DNA of 43,396 nucleotides from Flavobacteriales bacterium (GCA_029238785.1 JAQWFN010000036.1:1-43396); one strand, 5' to 3'; shown: positions 33,064 through 41,626, counted from the stretch's first letter. Numbers and translations: made by a program. The notes: generated from the sequence alone by a model not told the origin.

Positions 33064-33071
33064 CAAAGGTA
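33064..33071 (-). promoter_or_regulatory. Promoter -7 box TACCTTTG upstream of cydA
   Basis: The reverse strand reads TACCTTTG, a perfect TAnnTTTG match. Transcription would start near 33057, giving cydA a leader of about 115 nt that contains the palindrome at 32961-32978. A TTG lies 27 bp upstream, too far for the usual spacing of about 20. Confidence 0.6.
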
Positions 33072-33146
33072 CAATGCCAGATTCCTTCATCAGTAACCCA
33101 AGTTACATTATCGCCTTTTTTTTAGAGCTGATTTTGCACTCACAAC

Positions 33147-33380
33147 TCACTTCAAAAGCTCATCTATAGCCGCGGCTAAACTTCGGTCTTTATCGGTCAC
33201 TACATGACCCGCATCGTGGGTATTGAGCTCGATGCGCACGTAGTTGTAAGCATTGTGCCAGCTCGGGTGGTGTTGATGAGCTTCGGCCACAAAAGCCACT
33301 CTCGTCATGAAGGTGAAGGCCTCTTGAAAATCTTTGAAGCGAAACTCTCTAATTAGTCGGTTATCTCTTTCGTACCACAT
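33147..33380 (-). CDS. Pterin-4a-carbinolamine dehydratase
   Basis: The 77-residue protein carries the family signature [20 protein letters not shown], with active-site His37, His38 and His55. The N terminus ([17 protein letters not shown]) is the usual helix. The enzyme dehydrates 4a-hydroxytetrahydropterin during pterin recycling after aromatic amino acid hydroxylation; no hydroxylase gene is in this window. It is short, but such lengths are normal for bacterial members. It is transcribed in the same direction as cydA, 203 bp upstream of it, with a promoter between them, so it is probably not part of the oxidase operon. Confidence 0.92.
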   Translation of the reverse strand: MWYERDNRLIREFRFKDFQEAFTFMTRVAFVAEAHQHHPSWHNAYNYVRIELNTHDAGHVVTDKDRSLAAAIDELLK

Positions 33381-33465
33381 CAGCTTAGGGTTTTAGTAAA
33401 TGTACAAATTCAAAAAGTTCATCCCTAGCGATTACAATTCCTTAACCATCGTGTAAATTAGCGCC

Positions 33466-34668
33466 ATGGAAAACATTCCCTTCTCCCCTCCTCGAGTAGA
33501 TCAACTTACTGTAGATGCAGTAACAGAAGTGCTTTTGTCTGGCTGGATCACCACTGGACCAAAAACCCGACAACTCGAAGCTGAGATCAGAGATTACCTT
33601 CAGGTGAAGGAAGTGCTTTGTTTGAACAGTTGGACCAATGCCTGCGAGCTGATGCTGCGAAAGTTTGGTGTTGGTGAGGGGGATGAAGTGATTATTCCTT
33701 CCTATACCTATGCGGCCACTGCGAATATCGTGATCCACTTGGGAGCGACGCCCGTGATGCTCGACATCGATCCGCGTACATTTCATATCACAGCAGAAAG
33801 CATTTCCAAAGCCCTGACACCAAAAACAAAGGTGGTGATGCCCGTAGACATTGGTGGTTTGCCCGTGGCTTATGACGAAATCATGTCGGTATTGAAAAAT
33901 GCGCCTTTCTCAGCCAATAGTGCTTTGCAAGAGCAGTTGGGCCGACCACTATTCATGAGTGATGCTGCCCATTCTTTTGGGGCTTCTTTTAATAGCGCTC
34001 GTGTTGGACTCCAAGCCGATGTCACCGGTTACTCTTTTCATGCCGTTAAAAACCTCACCACCGCAGAAGGTGGCGCTTTGTCTTTTAATCTTGGAAATGG
34101 CATTGACAACGAAGCCTTGCGCAAGTCAATCAATATTTCCGCACTTCATGGGCAGACCAAAGATGCCTTGGAAAAAACACAAGGGAGCTCTTGGCGCTAC
34201 GATGTGATTGAAGCCGGGTTTAAGTGCAATATGACCGACCTTCAAGCGGCCATTGGTTTGGTGGAGTTTGCTCGTTATGATGATACCCTAGCGCGAAGAA
34301 AAGCCATTTGCCAGCGTTATCTTGATGGTTTTGCCGATTGCGATTGGTTCATTGCACCGCATTTTCTCGATGCCAAGCGCGAAAGCTCCTACCACCTCTT
34401 TATGCTGAGAATTGAAGGTGCTAGTGAAGATCAAAGAGATCGGGTGATGGCGCTTGTTCAAGAAGCAGGTGTGAGCGTGAATGTTCACTTTCAACCCCTC
34501 CCCTTGTTGAGCTTCTACAAAGGCTTGGGCTATCGCATCGAAGATTACCCAAACAGCTTTAAAGCCTACTCAAGCGAGATTTCTTTGCCCGTTTATTACG
34601 ACCTGAGCGATGAACAAGTAGATCGAGTGATTACTACTGTAAAAAGCGCTGTTGCCAAAGTCCTATGA
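33466..34668 (+). CDS. DegT/DnrJ/EryC1/StrS-family PLP aminotransferase
   Basis: This 400-residue sugar-nucleotide aminotransferase binds PLP through Lys195 in GYSFHAVKNLTTAEGGAL. Asp166 in MSDAAHSFGA should contact the PLP nitrogen. Other family blocks are FSPPRVDQLTVDAV, SGWITTGPKTRQLE and EVIIPSYTYAATAN. Such enzymes make 4-amino or 3-amino sugars for surface glycans. Here the next gene, overlapping by 4 bp (ATGA), is a phosphoglycosyl transferase, an arrangement like PglE/PglC in bacillosamine-type glycan initiation. The exact sugar is not known, and the dehydratase and acetyltransferase that would complete a bacillosamine route are not in this window. Confidence 0.9.
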   Translation: MENIPFSPPRVDQLTVDAVTEVLLSGWITTGPKTRQLEAEIRDYLQVKEVLCLNSWTNACELMLRKFGVGEGDEVIIPSYTYAATANIVIHLGATPVMLDIDPRTFHITAESISKALTPKTKVVMPVDIGGLPVAYDEIMSVLKNAPFSANSALQEQLGRPLFMSDAAHSFGASFNSARVGLQADVTGYSFHAVKNLTTAEGGALSFNLGNGIDNEALRKSINISALHGQTKDALEKTQGSSWRYDVIEAGFKCNMTDLQAAIGLVEFARYDDTLARRKAICQRYLDGFADCDWFIAPHFLDAKRESSYHLFMLRIEGASEDQRDRVMALVQEAGVSVNVHFQPLPLLSFYKGLGYRIEDYPNSFKAYSSEISLPVYYDLSDEQVDRVITTVKSAVAKVL

Positions 34669-35264
34669 AACGTTTCTTCGATTTTCTGATTGCTCTTTTT
34701 GCCTTGGTGATGCTCCTCCCACTGTTTCTTGTTCTCGGTATCTTGGTGATGTTGAGTGGAAAAGGTGGCGTGTTTTTCAGGCAAGAACGCATTGGGAAAA
34801 ATCGTGTTCCGTTTTTGCTGCTCAAGTTTCGAAGCATGCGTGTTGATGCAGAACAATCTGGTCAGCTAACCATCGGCGATCGCGATCCGCGCATTACGCC
34901 CATTGGTGTTTTTTTAAGAAAGTCGAAATTAGACGAATTGCCTCAGTTAATTAACGTCTTGAAAGGCGAAATGAGCTTGGTTGGTCCGCGACCAGAAGTA
35001 GCAAAATACCTCGCTTTTTACCCAGAAAAGTACTTGAAGGTACTCGATGTGCGTCCGGGAATTACCGACCCAGCATCGATTGCTTTTATTGAAGAAAGTG
35101 AGATTTTGGCTCAATCTGCAGCTCCTGAGAAAACCTACATCGAAGAAATCTTACCTCAGAAATTGGCCTTACAACTTGCTTACGTTGAAGAACAAGGCGC
35201 TTTAAAAGACCTCAAGGTTATTTTTAAGACCCTTCAGCGGATTATTCAGACGCTGCTGCGGTAA
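34665..35264 (+). CDS. Small phosphoglycosyl transferase (PglC/WcaJ-type sugar transferase)
   Basis: The 199-residue protein starts with a hydrophobic re-entrant or membrane helix (FLIALFALVMLLPLFLVLGI, about 7-29). The family blocks follow: GGVFFRQERIGKN, LLKFRSMRVDAE, then the Asp90-Glu91 dyad in SKLDELPQLINVLKGEMSLV and GPRPE. It transfers a sugar-1-phosphate from a UDP-sugar to undecaprenyl phosphate at the inner membrane, the first step of a surface glycan. It lacks the large N-terminal membrane domain of WcaJ, so it is the short PglC-like form. It overlaps the aminotransferase gene (ATGA), so the pair is coupled. Its last 23 bp overlap the convergent SirB1-like gene. Confidence 0.92.
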   Translation: MKRFFDFLIALFALVMLLPLFLVLGILVMLSGKGGVFFRQERIGKNRVPFLLLKFRSMRVDAEQSGQLTIGDRDPRITPIGVFLRKSKLDELPQLINVLKGEMSLVGPRPEVAKYLAFYPEKYLKVLDVRPGITDPASIAFIEESEILAQSAAPEKTYIEEILPQKLALQLAYVEEQGALKDLKVIFKTLQRIIQTLLR

Positions 35265-36129
35265 AGGCCTCTTGCAGTTGTTTCAACGACTCCACTTTGC
35301 TTAGATTGTCTTGCTGCGTGAAGGCGAAAATAAGGTTGGTAATCATCCTGTTGATGATTTCCGTGTTGTTGCAAGGACGGTAGTATTTTACCTCTTGTGG
35401 TAGGTTGAGGTGAAATAAGAAAGCGTCGATTTCATTGATCAAAGTAATGCTCCCCTCAGCGAATGGATTGATGTAGAACAGCACTCCTTGCTCATCCGGA
35501 TCATCGTTGTCCATTCCACAATGGTTTTCATCCATATAACAAAGAATGAAGTGGTTGGGGAGGTTGACGCCGTAAATTGGAATTTCCAAGCTGTTTGCCA
35601 AAACCTGGTAAAGAATCGCTAAAGAAAGTGGGTTTCCTTTTTTCTGGCTCAGCACATCACCAATAAAACTATTCTGAGGAGAAACGAAGTCTTTTTTATT
35701 TCCTTCAAAACCATAAACCGTATAAAGAATGTGGTTGATCACATTCACTTGTTCGAAGGCCGTAAGGCTATCGTTCAGTTCTAGCCAAATGTCTTGACGA
35801 ATTTTTCTGATTTGATGACGAATTTCGTCGATATCGCAAGACGGGTATTGAAACTGATGCACCAACAAAGCACCTTCCAGTAGATCATTATCTGGCAACT
35901 TTTTCCATTCGATCAAACGGTCTTGAACCGAATTGGTTTGAATGGATCGAATAAGATGCTCAAGACGTTGTTGGAAGAGATCACCGTAGTTATTGAGTTC
36001 AGAATACCTTTCCAACTGCGGAATGATAATTTCTCCCTTTGCTACAATGGCCTGTTCAATGTGGTTGAAGATGCCTTCATCAGGATCTTCCAACAAGGTA
36101 ATTAATGCATTGATTTCGGCGGTGCTCAT
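35242..36129 (-). CDS. SirB1-family transglutaminase-like protein
   Basis: The 295-residue soluble protein shows the SirB1/transglutaminase-like core: INHILYTVYGFEGNKKDF, then SFIGDVLSQKKGNPLSLAIL, IPIYGVNLPNHFILCYMD and VLFYINPF. In this family the usual transglutaminase catalytic cysteine is replaced; here the equivalent position reads KKGNPLSL, so the protein is probably not a classical transglutaminase. The N-terminal half is helical repeat-like (ARM/HEAT-like, 1-100). Function is unknown. Its 3' end overlaps the convergent sugar transferase gene by 23 bp, and it is preceded by a perfect -7 box. Confidence 0.85.
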   Translation of the reverse strand: MSTAEINALITLLEDPDEGIFNHIEQAIVAKGEIIIPQLERYSELNNYGDLFQQRLEHLIRSIQTNSVQDRLIEWKKLPDNDLLEGALLVHQFQYPSCDIDEIRHQIRKIRQDIWLELNDSLTAFEQVNVINHILYTVYGFEGNKKDFVSPQNSFIGDVLSQKKGNPLSLAILYQVLANSLEIPIYGVNLPNHFILCYMDENHCGMDNDDPDEQGVLFYINPFAEGSITLINEIDAFLFHLNLPQEVKYYRPCNNTEIINRMITNLIFAFTQQDNLSKVESLKQLQEAFTAAASE

Positions 36130-36159
36130 AATGACTATCCCAGGTTATTGGTACTTGGT

Positions 36160-36167
36160 CAAAGTTA
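36160..36167 (-). promoter_or_regulatory. Promoter -7 box TAACTTTG upstream of the SirB1-like gene
   Basis: The reverse strand reads TAACTTTG, a perfect TAnnTTTG match, 30 bp before the ATG at 36129 and 42 bp after the nucleoside phosphorylase stop. It implies separate transcription of the SirB1-like gene. Confidence 0.65.
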
Positions 36168-36209
36168 AGCGCAGAGAAACACCTCACGATTGGGCGGCTT
36201 CGTACTTTT

Positions 36210-37109
36210 TCACATTGAATGTGTTAATCGTTCCAAAACCACGTCTATCAAGCGGTTCACAACCACTTGTGGCTTATCAACAAAGCGATTCTGATAACGG
36301 TTAGCAAGTATGGCACAGCAGGTTAGCATTTTGTGTCCGAGTGCTCCACCCAAAGCATAAAGTCCGGCACATTCCATTTCAAAGTTGCTCATTTGCTCCC
36401 CTTTGTGCTCAAAGGTGTTGAGGTCGCGAATGATGGACGGGTTTCGAAGTGGGAGACGGAGGTTTCTGCCTTGCGGACCATAAAAACCATTGGCCGTTAG
36501 GGTGATGCCTTGTGTCATATCGTGGGCAATGTTCTTCAGGAGTTCGGGGTTTCCCTTCGCCCCGTATAAGGCCGGGTAAGGCGCCACCCAGCTCATTTGT
36601 TCAGAAAAAGCTGCAATCAATTCCTTCACATCTTCCTCCATCTCAAGGTCGTAATGAAAAGGCACACTGTCCATTCCAAAGGCGTATTTCGAGGCAACAA
36701 AAGACCCTATCTCAATGTCAGGACGCAGCGCGCCACTTGTTCCAACGCGAATGATTTCCAATGCTTGAAGTTCTTTTTTAGGGCTTCGCGAAGCAAAATC
36801 CATGTTCACCGCTGCATCCAATTCATTCAAGACGATATCGATGTTGTCTACCCCAATTCCCGTTGAAAGCACCGTGATTTTTTGTCCGTTCAAACGCCCG
36901 GTGTGCACCGCGAACTCTCTTGCTCGCCGTTTCGTTTCCACCGCATCAAAACGCATGGAGATGGTTTCTACCCTATCCGGATCGCCCACTACAATGATTT
37001 TACTCGCCACTTCTCCCGGTTCAATGCCCAAGTGGTAAATGCCGCCGTGTTCGTTCAAGATCAGTTCTGCTTCGCCAACCGGCTTTGTATTGAGGGACTT
37101 TGCTTTCAT
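36210..37109 (-). CDS. Nucleoside phosphorylase, uridine phosphorylase-like
   Basis: The protein has 299 residues from the ATG at 37109; a GTG seven codons upstream is possible but less likely. It shows the phosphate-binding and ribose-binding blocks of the NP-I family: IIVVGDPDRVETIS, VLSTGIGVDNIDIVLNEL, IIRVGTSGAL and SNFEMECAGLYALGGALG. This set is closest to uridine phosphorylase (Udp). It would split a nucleoside with phosphate into base and ribose-1-phosphate in the cytoplasm for salvage. It is about 45 residues longer than E. coli Udp (253), with extra residues in the middle (about 165-200). Substrate preference cannot be fixed from sequence alone. Confidence 0.88.
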   Translation of the reverse strand: MKAKSLNTKPVGEAELILNEHGGIYHLGIEPGEVASKIIVVGDPDRVETISMRFDAVETKRRAREFAVHTGRLNGQKITVLSTGIGVDNIDIVLNELDAAVNMDFASRSPKKELQALEIIRVGTSGALRPDIEIGSFVASKYAFGMDSVPFHYDLEMEEDVKELIAAFSEQMSWVAPYPALYGAKGNPELLKNIAHDMTQGITLTANGFYGPQGRNLRLPLRNPSIIRDLNTFEHKGEQMSNFEMECAGLYALGGALGHKMLTCCAILANRYQNRFVDKPQVVVNRLIDVVLERLTHSM

Positions 37110-37225
37110 TCGACGAAAATACCGCTTCACCCAAAGAAAAACGAATTTTATGCGCTTATGGATGATTAAAAAGGAAGATGATTTATTGAAAAAAGCATTT
37201 ATTTGTGGCCCTTATTCATCATTAC

Positions 37226-37720
37226 ATGGAAGTTGAAGTAAACGAAAGCAGGCCAAGTATTCCCGAATTGGCTTTAAAAGTTGGACATGGAAGGCGCATT
37301 GCCAACTTCGCTATAGACAAGGTGATTAGTCTTGCTGCACTGATTGTTTTGGGAATTTTCATCATGCCTGAGGCTTACCTCGATAGCGATAACAGTGTTC
37401 TTGACTATGTCTTGGAAGCCGTAGGTTTGCTCGTGTATTACTTGTTGGTTGAAGTTCCTACAGGAAGAACGGTGGGCAAGTTGGTGACCAAAACCGTGGT
37501 GGTTGATGAGCATGGAAACAAGCCCAGTGTGGGACAATTGGTGACGCGTTCTTTTTCTCGGATAGTGCCTTTTGAGCACTTCTCTTTTCTCGGAAACACG
37601 GCCAGAGGATGGCATGATCAGTGGTCGGACACCTACGTCATTATGCTTGAAGACCATCAGAAAAAGAATGAAGTGGATACCTTGGACAGCATCTTTTTGG
37701 ACGAAGGCGCTGACAAATAG
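37226..37720 (+). CDS. RDD-family membrane protein
   Basis: The 164-residue protein (from the ATG at 37226; a GTG at 37205 is unlikely) has the RDD signature start GRRIANFAIDKVISLAALIV and the family hallmark of a conserved Arg/Asp in helix 1. Two or three hydrophobic helices follow: LAALIVLGIFIM and YVLEAVGLLVYYLLV. The GRTVGKLVTKTVVVDEHGN loop and the SFSRIVPFEHFSFLG segment are typical. RDD proteins are small inner-membrane proteins of uncertain, probably transport-related, function. The protein ends in an acidic tail. A weak -7-like TTTATTTG (37198-37205) precedes it. Confidence 0.85.
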   Translation: MEVEVNESRPSIPELALKVGHGRRIANFAIDKVISLAALIVLGIFIMPEAYLDSDNSVLDYVLEAVGLLVYYLLVEVPTGRTVGKLVTKTVVVDEHGNKPSVGQLVTRSFSRIVPFEHFSFLGNTARGWHDQWSDTYVIMLEDHQKKNEVDTLDSIFLDEGADK

Positions 37721-37940
37721 ACCGCCGAAGGCCCTTCTTTCCGACCTTTTGTCAGTTCGAAAAACCCTTCCCTCGTCCCCTTCTTTCGTCTTCTAAAGCC
37801 CATTGAGCTTGATTTCTTGAGGAATTCCCTTCTAAAAGTCTTAATTTATGGAACGGAAATCGCTTAGACGAACATCCTATCAACAGGATGGTTTTGTGCT
37901 ATTTGTTCGATTGCCATGAAGCGTTGATGGACCCCATGAG
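37721..37940. other. Intergenic gap between RDD and rhomboid genes
   Basis: No gene is seen in these 220 bp. A small hairpin CATCCT (37873-37878)/AGGATG (37885-37890) is followed by GTTTTG, too weak for a clear terminator. I found no convincing -7 box for the rhomboid gene. Confidence 0.5.
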
Positions 37941-38744
37941 ATGTTAAAAGAAGACCGTAACAAATTATATGACGCATTGCTTTTCATTGCTTTATTCCTT
38001 GGAGTCATCTGGGGGCTATTCTTGTTTGAAGAAGTATTTGGGTGGCGTTTGAAGCAATATGGAAACCGACCTCGACGCTTGGAGGGTTTGATAGGAATTC
38101 TTACTTCTCCTTTGCTTCATTCTAACCTCAAGCACATTTGGGGCAATACCGTTTCGTTTTTCACCCTCTCTGCTTTTCTCTTTTTCTTTTACCGACAAAT
38201 TGCGCTGAAAGTCTTCATTTGGATTTACATCGCAGGAGGTATTTTACTTTGGCTGATTGGTGTTGGAGGAAATCACATTGGAGCGAGCGGACTCATTTAC
38301 GGCTTTGCTTCCTTTCTCTTTTTCGCTGGAATATTCAGGAACAACATGATGTTGCTTCGGGTGTCTTTGGCCGTGGCTTTTCTATACGGGTCGATTGTGT
38401 GGTGGGTGTTGCCTATTGAACCAGGCATTTCATGGGAAGGACATTTATCTGGTGCCATCGTGGGTTTTGCGCTTTCCTTGATTTATAGAACGCAGGGTCC
38501 GCAACGACCACTGTACCAATACGAGAAAGACGAAATTGCTCAGGCTCAGGCTGAAAAAGCTGCTTTAGCTGCAGCCCAAGCTTATGTTCAGGATTGGGAA
38601 GCGCAGGGAAAAGTGCCTTTGAATATCACTGAGTATCCTGCCTTGAACGAAGAAAACAACAGCTCCAGCACCGAAGTGAATGGCGGCCATGTGCGTTATA
38701 TTTACATCAGTTCCAAGGACAAGAATGCTGGTAAAACGACATAA
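37941..38744 (+). CDS. Rhomboid-family intramembrane serine protease
   Basis: The 267-residue protein has six predicted membrane helices in its first 185 residues. The catalytic dyad is visible: Ser116 in HIGASGLIYG and His168 in WEGHLSGAIVG. The helix-2 region HSNLKHIWGN (60-69) supplies the oxyanion-hole Asn69. These are the complete active-site features of a rhomboid, which cuts membrane helices within the bilayer. The C-terminal 80 residues are cytoplasmic-type, Ala/Gln/Glu-rich, with a predicted coiled coil (EIAQAQAEKAALAAAQAYVQ) and are not part of the fold. It ends at a strong terminator shared with the convergent dnaN gene. Confidence 0.93.
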   Translation: MLKEDRNKLYDALLFIALFLGVIWGLFLFEEVFGWRLKQYGNRPRRLEGLIGILTSPLLHSNLKHIWGNTVSFFTLSAFLFFFYRQIALKVFIWIYIAGGILLWLIGVGGNHIGASGLIYGFASFLFFAGIFRNNMMLLRVSLAVAFLYGSIVWWVLPIEPGISWEGHLSGAIVGFALSLIYRTQGPQRPLYQYEKDEIAQAQAEKAALAAAQAYVQDWEAQGKVPLNITEYPALNEENNSSSTEVNGGHVRYIYISSKDKNAGKTT

Positions 38745-38771
38745 AAAAAGGCGCTGATAGAGCGCCTTTTT
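38745..38771. terminator. Bidirectional intrinsic terminator between rhomboid and dnaN
   Basis: AAAAAGGCGCT (38745-38755) pairs perfectly with AGCGCCTTTTT (38761-38771) across GATAG. It has A-tract and T-tract on either side, so it can stop both convergent genes (stops at 38744 and 38798). Confidence 0.92.
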
Positions 38772-38797
38772 CATTTATAGTATGGTTGTAGCTGATC

Positions 38798-39919
38798 TTA
38801 GTTGTTCAGCATTACTGGCATCACAAGCATCAGCATGTCTTCGCTAGCATCATCGTTTTCTGCAGGAAGAATGATTCCTGCGCGGTTAGGAGCGCTCAAT
38901 TCCATTACAATGTTTTCTGTTGTAAGGTTTGAAAGCATGTCCATCACAAAACGCGAGTTGAAACCAATTTCCATGTCTTCACCTTCGTAGCTGCACGTGA
39001 GTCTTTCGTTAGCTTCGTTCGCGAAATCGAGGTCTTCAGCAGAGATCGACAATTCGCTACCTGAAATTTTCAAACGCACTTGATGGGTGGTTTTGTTAGC
39101 GAAGATCGACACACGCTTGATGGATTTCAAGAGGTCTTCACGACCAACAGTGAGTTTATTTGGATTGTCTTTAGGAATAACCGCTTCGTAGTTTGGATAT
39201 TTCCCTTCGATCAAACGGCACATCAAGGTGATTTGGTCGAATGTAAACAAGGCATTTGAATCGGTATAAGCGATTTTAATCGGCTCTTCAGAGCTCGCCG
39301 CATTGTTCTTCAAAAGCGTCAATGGCTTCTTAGGAACAATCAGGCTTTTTGTGCCTGGGGCATGAACATCTGTTCTCGCGTAACGCACCAAACGGTGGGC
39401 ATCTGTTGCAACGAAACGAGCGCTTTCTGCAGACAATTCAAAGAGCAAACCGCTCATTACCGGACGAAGGTCGTCGTTTCCAGCAGCGAAAAGTGTACTG
39501 TTGATCGCTTTAACCAAAGTATCACCGTCCATCACCATTTCTTCTTCACCTTCCAAGCTTGGTGCTTTTGGAAACTCATCTCCATTGGCTCCTGTTAACT
39601 TGTACTTACCAAAATCACAGCTAATTTCAATAGCGAATGTTTTTGGGTCGATGGTGAAGGTCAAGGGTTGAGTTGGAAAGGCCTTCAAGGTATCGATCAA
39701 AATTTTAGCTGGAATGGCAATAGTTCCTTCTTCATCTGCCTTAACATCCATTTTTGTTGTCATGGTAGTTTCCAAATCAGAAGCCGAAATAATGGCTTGA
39801 TTGGGGCTGATCTCGAACAAAAAGTTGTCGAGAATCGGAAGGGTGTTACTGCTATTGAGCACTCCGCTCAACATTTGAAGCTGCTTGAGCAGCACATTAC
39901 TGGTTACGATGAACTTCAT
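38798..39919 (-). CDS. dnaN: DNA polymerase III beta subunit (sliding clamp)
   Basis: The 373-residue protein starts MKFIVTSNVLLKQLQMLSGV and has the three-fold clamp repeat pattern: LPILDNFLFEI, then ANGDEFPKAP, then VMSGLLFELSAESARFVATDAHRLVRY and the C-terminal MLVMPVMLNN. It forms the dimeric ring that tethers DNA polymerase to its template. Length is normal for the phylum (E. coli has 366). An upstream in-frame start at 39961 would precede the promoter -7 box at 39940-39947, so the ATG at 39919 is right. It is not next to dnaA or recF, unlike in E. coli; dnaN is often separate in Bacteroidetes. Confidence 0.96.
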   Translation of the reverse strand: MKFIVTSNVLLKQLQMLSGVLNSSNTLPILDNFLFEISPNQAIISASDLETTMTTKMDVKADEEGTIAIPAKILIDTLKAFPTQPLTFTIDPKTFAIEISCDFGKYKLTGANGDEFPKAPSLEGEEEMVMDGDTLVKAINSTLFAAGNDDLRPVMSGLLFELSAESARFVATDAHRLVRYARTDVHAPGTKSLIVPKKPLTLLKNNAASSEEPIKIAYTDSNALFTFDQITLMCRLIEGKYPNYEAVIPKDNPNKLTVGREDLLKSIKRVSIFANKTTHQVRLKISGSELSISAEDLDFANEANERLTCSYEGEDMEIGFNSRFVMDMLSNLTTENIVMELSAPNRAGIILPAENDDASEDMLMLVMPVMLNN

Positions 39920-39939
39920 ATTACCGAGTTTACGGGAAG

Positions 39940-39947
39940 CAAATATA
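39940..39947 (-). promoter_or_regulatory. Promoter -7 box TATATTTG of dnaN
   Basis: The reverse strand reads TATATTTG, a perfect TAnnTTTG match, 20 bp before the ATG at 39919. It fixes the dnaN start. A TTG lies only 11 bp upstream, so a standard -33 box is not evident. Confidence 0.7.
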
Positions 39948-40039
39948 CTTTTTACAGCCAAAGGAGCATAATGAAAAGAAGCACTAGTTTTTCACATTTT
40001 TCCCAAGGGTCATCTTTCCTTTGTAAGTGCAAATCCTAG

Positions 40040-41626
40040 TCAGCGAATAATCTTGATTACCAAAGGGGGTAATTTGATGGTTCTTCCATCGTTTCCTTCC
40101 ACCATAATGTCCTCAAAATAAACCGTGTTGCCCGGACGAGCGCTCTTGACAAAGGTTTTGATTTCCTCGCTCAATCTCATGCTTCTACCGGTTTTTGATC
40201 GGGTGTTTGCCCCGTCACTTATCACCACCTCAAAGCTCATTAACTTGGGACGGGCAAGGTTAAAGATGAAGTCTTTGTCGTATTCCACAATCAAACTTTG
40301 AGCGGCGAGGTCGTTCACCTTCATTTTTCCACTGCCCGTTATGGTGTTGATGCGCGCATTGGGATCGGGTAATGATTTTATTCTGAAGGCCTCTTGGTTC
40401 ATGGTGGTCCAGTTACCATCCATCTTGGCTTGCACGGTGATGTTCATGTTGCCGCTGCTGCTTTTGTTTACCACCAAGGTGTATTTGCCCGGGGCCGTTT
40501 TATTGAGTTGATGATTTCCGTCAACCATCATCCTCACCTCATCATCGCCAAAACCTGGTACCGACACTGAAAAGGGATTATCCACCCCTTTGTACACGAC
40601 ATTCATGGCCGTTGCAGCGATGCTTGCGGAAGGCGCTACTACATTGAATTCCGACTCAAAAGGAAAGCTTTTCACTTGACCTTGGTTGTTCACCACTTCA
40701 ATTGCTCCAGAATAGCCTTGTTCGCCCACTGAAACATTGGGGATGATATAGTTACCACTCCCCGCTTCTACCTCGATGTATTGCTTGCTTCCGTCGCTGT
40801 TCAAGACATACATTTTGGGCGAAGAGGTAGAACTAAAGGCACCAAGAAACACTGAAGCTTCGTAATCTTGTCCGCGCACCAAGTAACTCGACTTTGGAAT
40901 CACCCTCGCCACCACCGTATCTACCGGAATATCGTCTTGTGCTACTTGCGAAAGCAGTTGTCCAACCGCATTGTACTCCAGGTTCAAAAGGTCGTTTTTT
41001 AGTTTATCATGAAGCGCAATCACCGCTGCTAGTGGAACATCGTAGTAGCTGTGTTTTTCCCATTCGCGAAGCTGACCTTCTACCTGCTTATCGTTAAAGG
41101 CAAAGGCGTTTTGATGGTTTGGGAGTTTGAATTTCGTCATGCTTTGGGAGATCTTCAGTTCTAGCGCTTGAATGCGTTCTTTGAGCACCTTCGCTTGGCC
41201 CTTGGAAATGTCTTCGTTTGCACCAACCATCATGTTCGTGGACACATCGTATTGTTCTTTTTTGTCGATGAAGGCCAAGTGAATCGTATCAGCCTCATCG
41301 AGTGTTAGTCCTTCCGTTTTCGAAATCATCTCCCGGTTCAGCGAATCAATGAAGGTGATGATTGATACTACTTCCGTATGAATTTCTTGAGCTGTTTTAT
41401 GATAGGGCTTCACCTTGGCTTCGTCCATTTTCAGCGAAAAATTAAACGACGACCACAGGGCATCGTTCCTCGACTCTGCGAGGGAAGCGCTTTCGATTAA
41501 GCCTTCATCAATCACCACAAAGGCGTCGAGAATTTCGCGTTGAACATTGAGGGCTAACATGGCCGTGAGTACGAGGTACATCATGCCAATCATTTTTTGT
41601 CGGGGTGACATTTTTTTCTCTGCCAT
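40040..41626 (-). CDS. gldM: GldM/PorM-family T9SS motor protein, outside a gldKLMN cluster
   Basis: The 528-residue protein has the GldM N terminus: SPRQKMIGMMYLVLTAMLAL, one membrane helix at about 12-30, then NVQREILDAFVVIDEGL. A periplasmic helical domain (about 35-230) and beta-sandwich domains follow (SYLVRGQDYEASVFLGAFSS, SSPKMYVLNSDGSKQYIEV, SGNYIIPNVSVGEQGY and the final FIFNLARPKLMSFEVVISD to KLPPLVIKII). GldL/GldM form the rotary, proton-driven motor that powers type IX secretion and gliding. Here gldK, gldL and gldN are absent: dnaN is downstream and a small secreted protein is upstream on the other strand. It may be a second GldM paralogue. The start at 41626 is chosen by homology (MAEKKMSPRQK). 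Confidence 0.9.
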   Translation of the reverse strand: MAEKKMSPRQKMIGMMYLVLTAMLALNVQREILDAFVVIDEGLIESASLAESRNDALWSSFNFSLKMDEAKVKPYHKTAQEIHTEVVSIITFIDSLNREMISKTEGLTLDEADTIHLAFIDKKEQYDVSTNMMVGANEDISKGQAKVLKERIQALELKISQSMTKFKLPNHQNAFAFNDKQVEGQLREWEKHSYYDVPLAAVIALHDKLKNDLLNLEYNAVGQLLSQVAQDDIPVDTVVARVIPKSSYLVRGQDYEASVFLGAFSSTSSPKMYVLNSDGSKQYIEVEAGSGNYIIPNVSVGEQGYSGAIEVVNNQGQVKSFPFESEFNVVAPSASIAATAMNVVYKGVDNPFSVSVPGFGDDEVRMMVDGNHQLNKTAPGKYTLVVNKSSSGNMNITVQAKMDGNWTTMNQEAFRIKSLPDPNARINTITGSGKMKVNDLAAQSLIVEYDKDFIFNLARPKLMSFEVVISDGANTRSKTGRSMRLSEEIKTFVKSARPGNTVYFEDIMVEGNDGRTIKLPPLVIKIIR

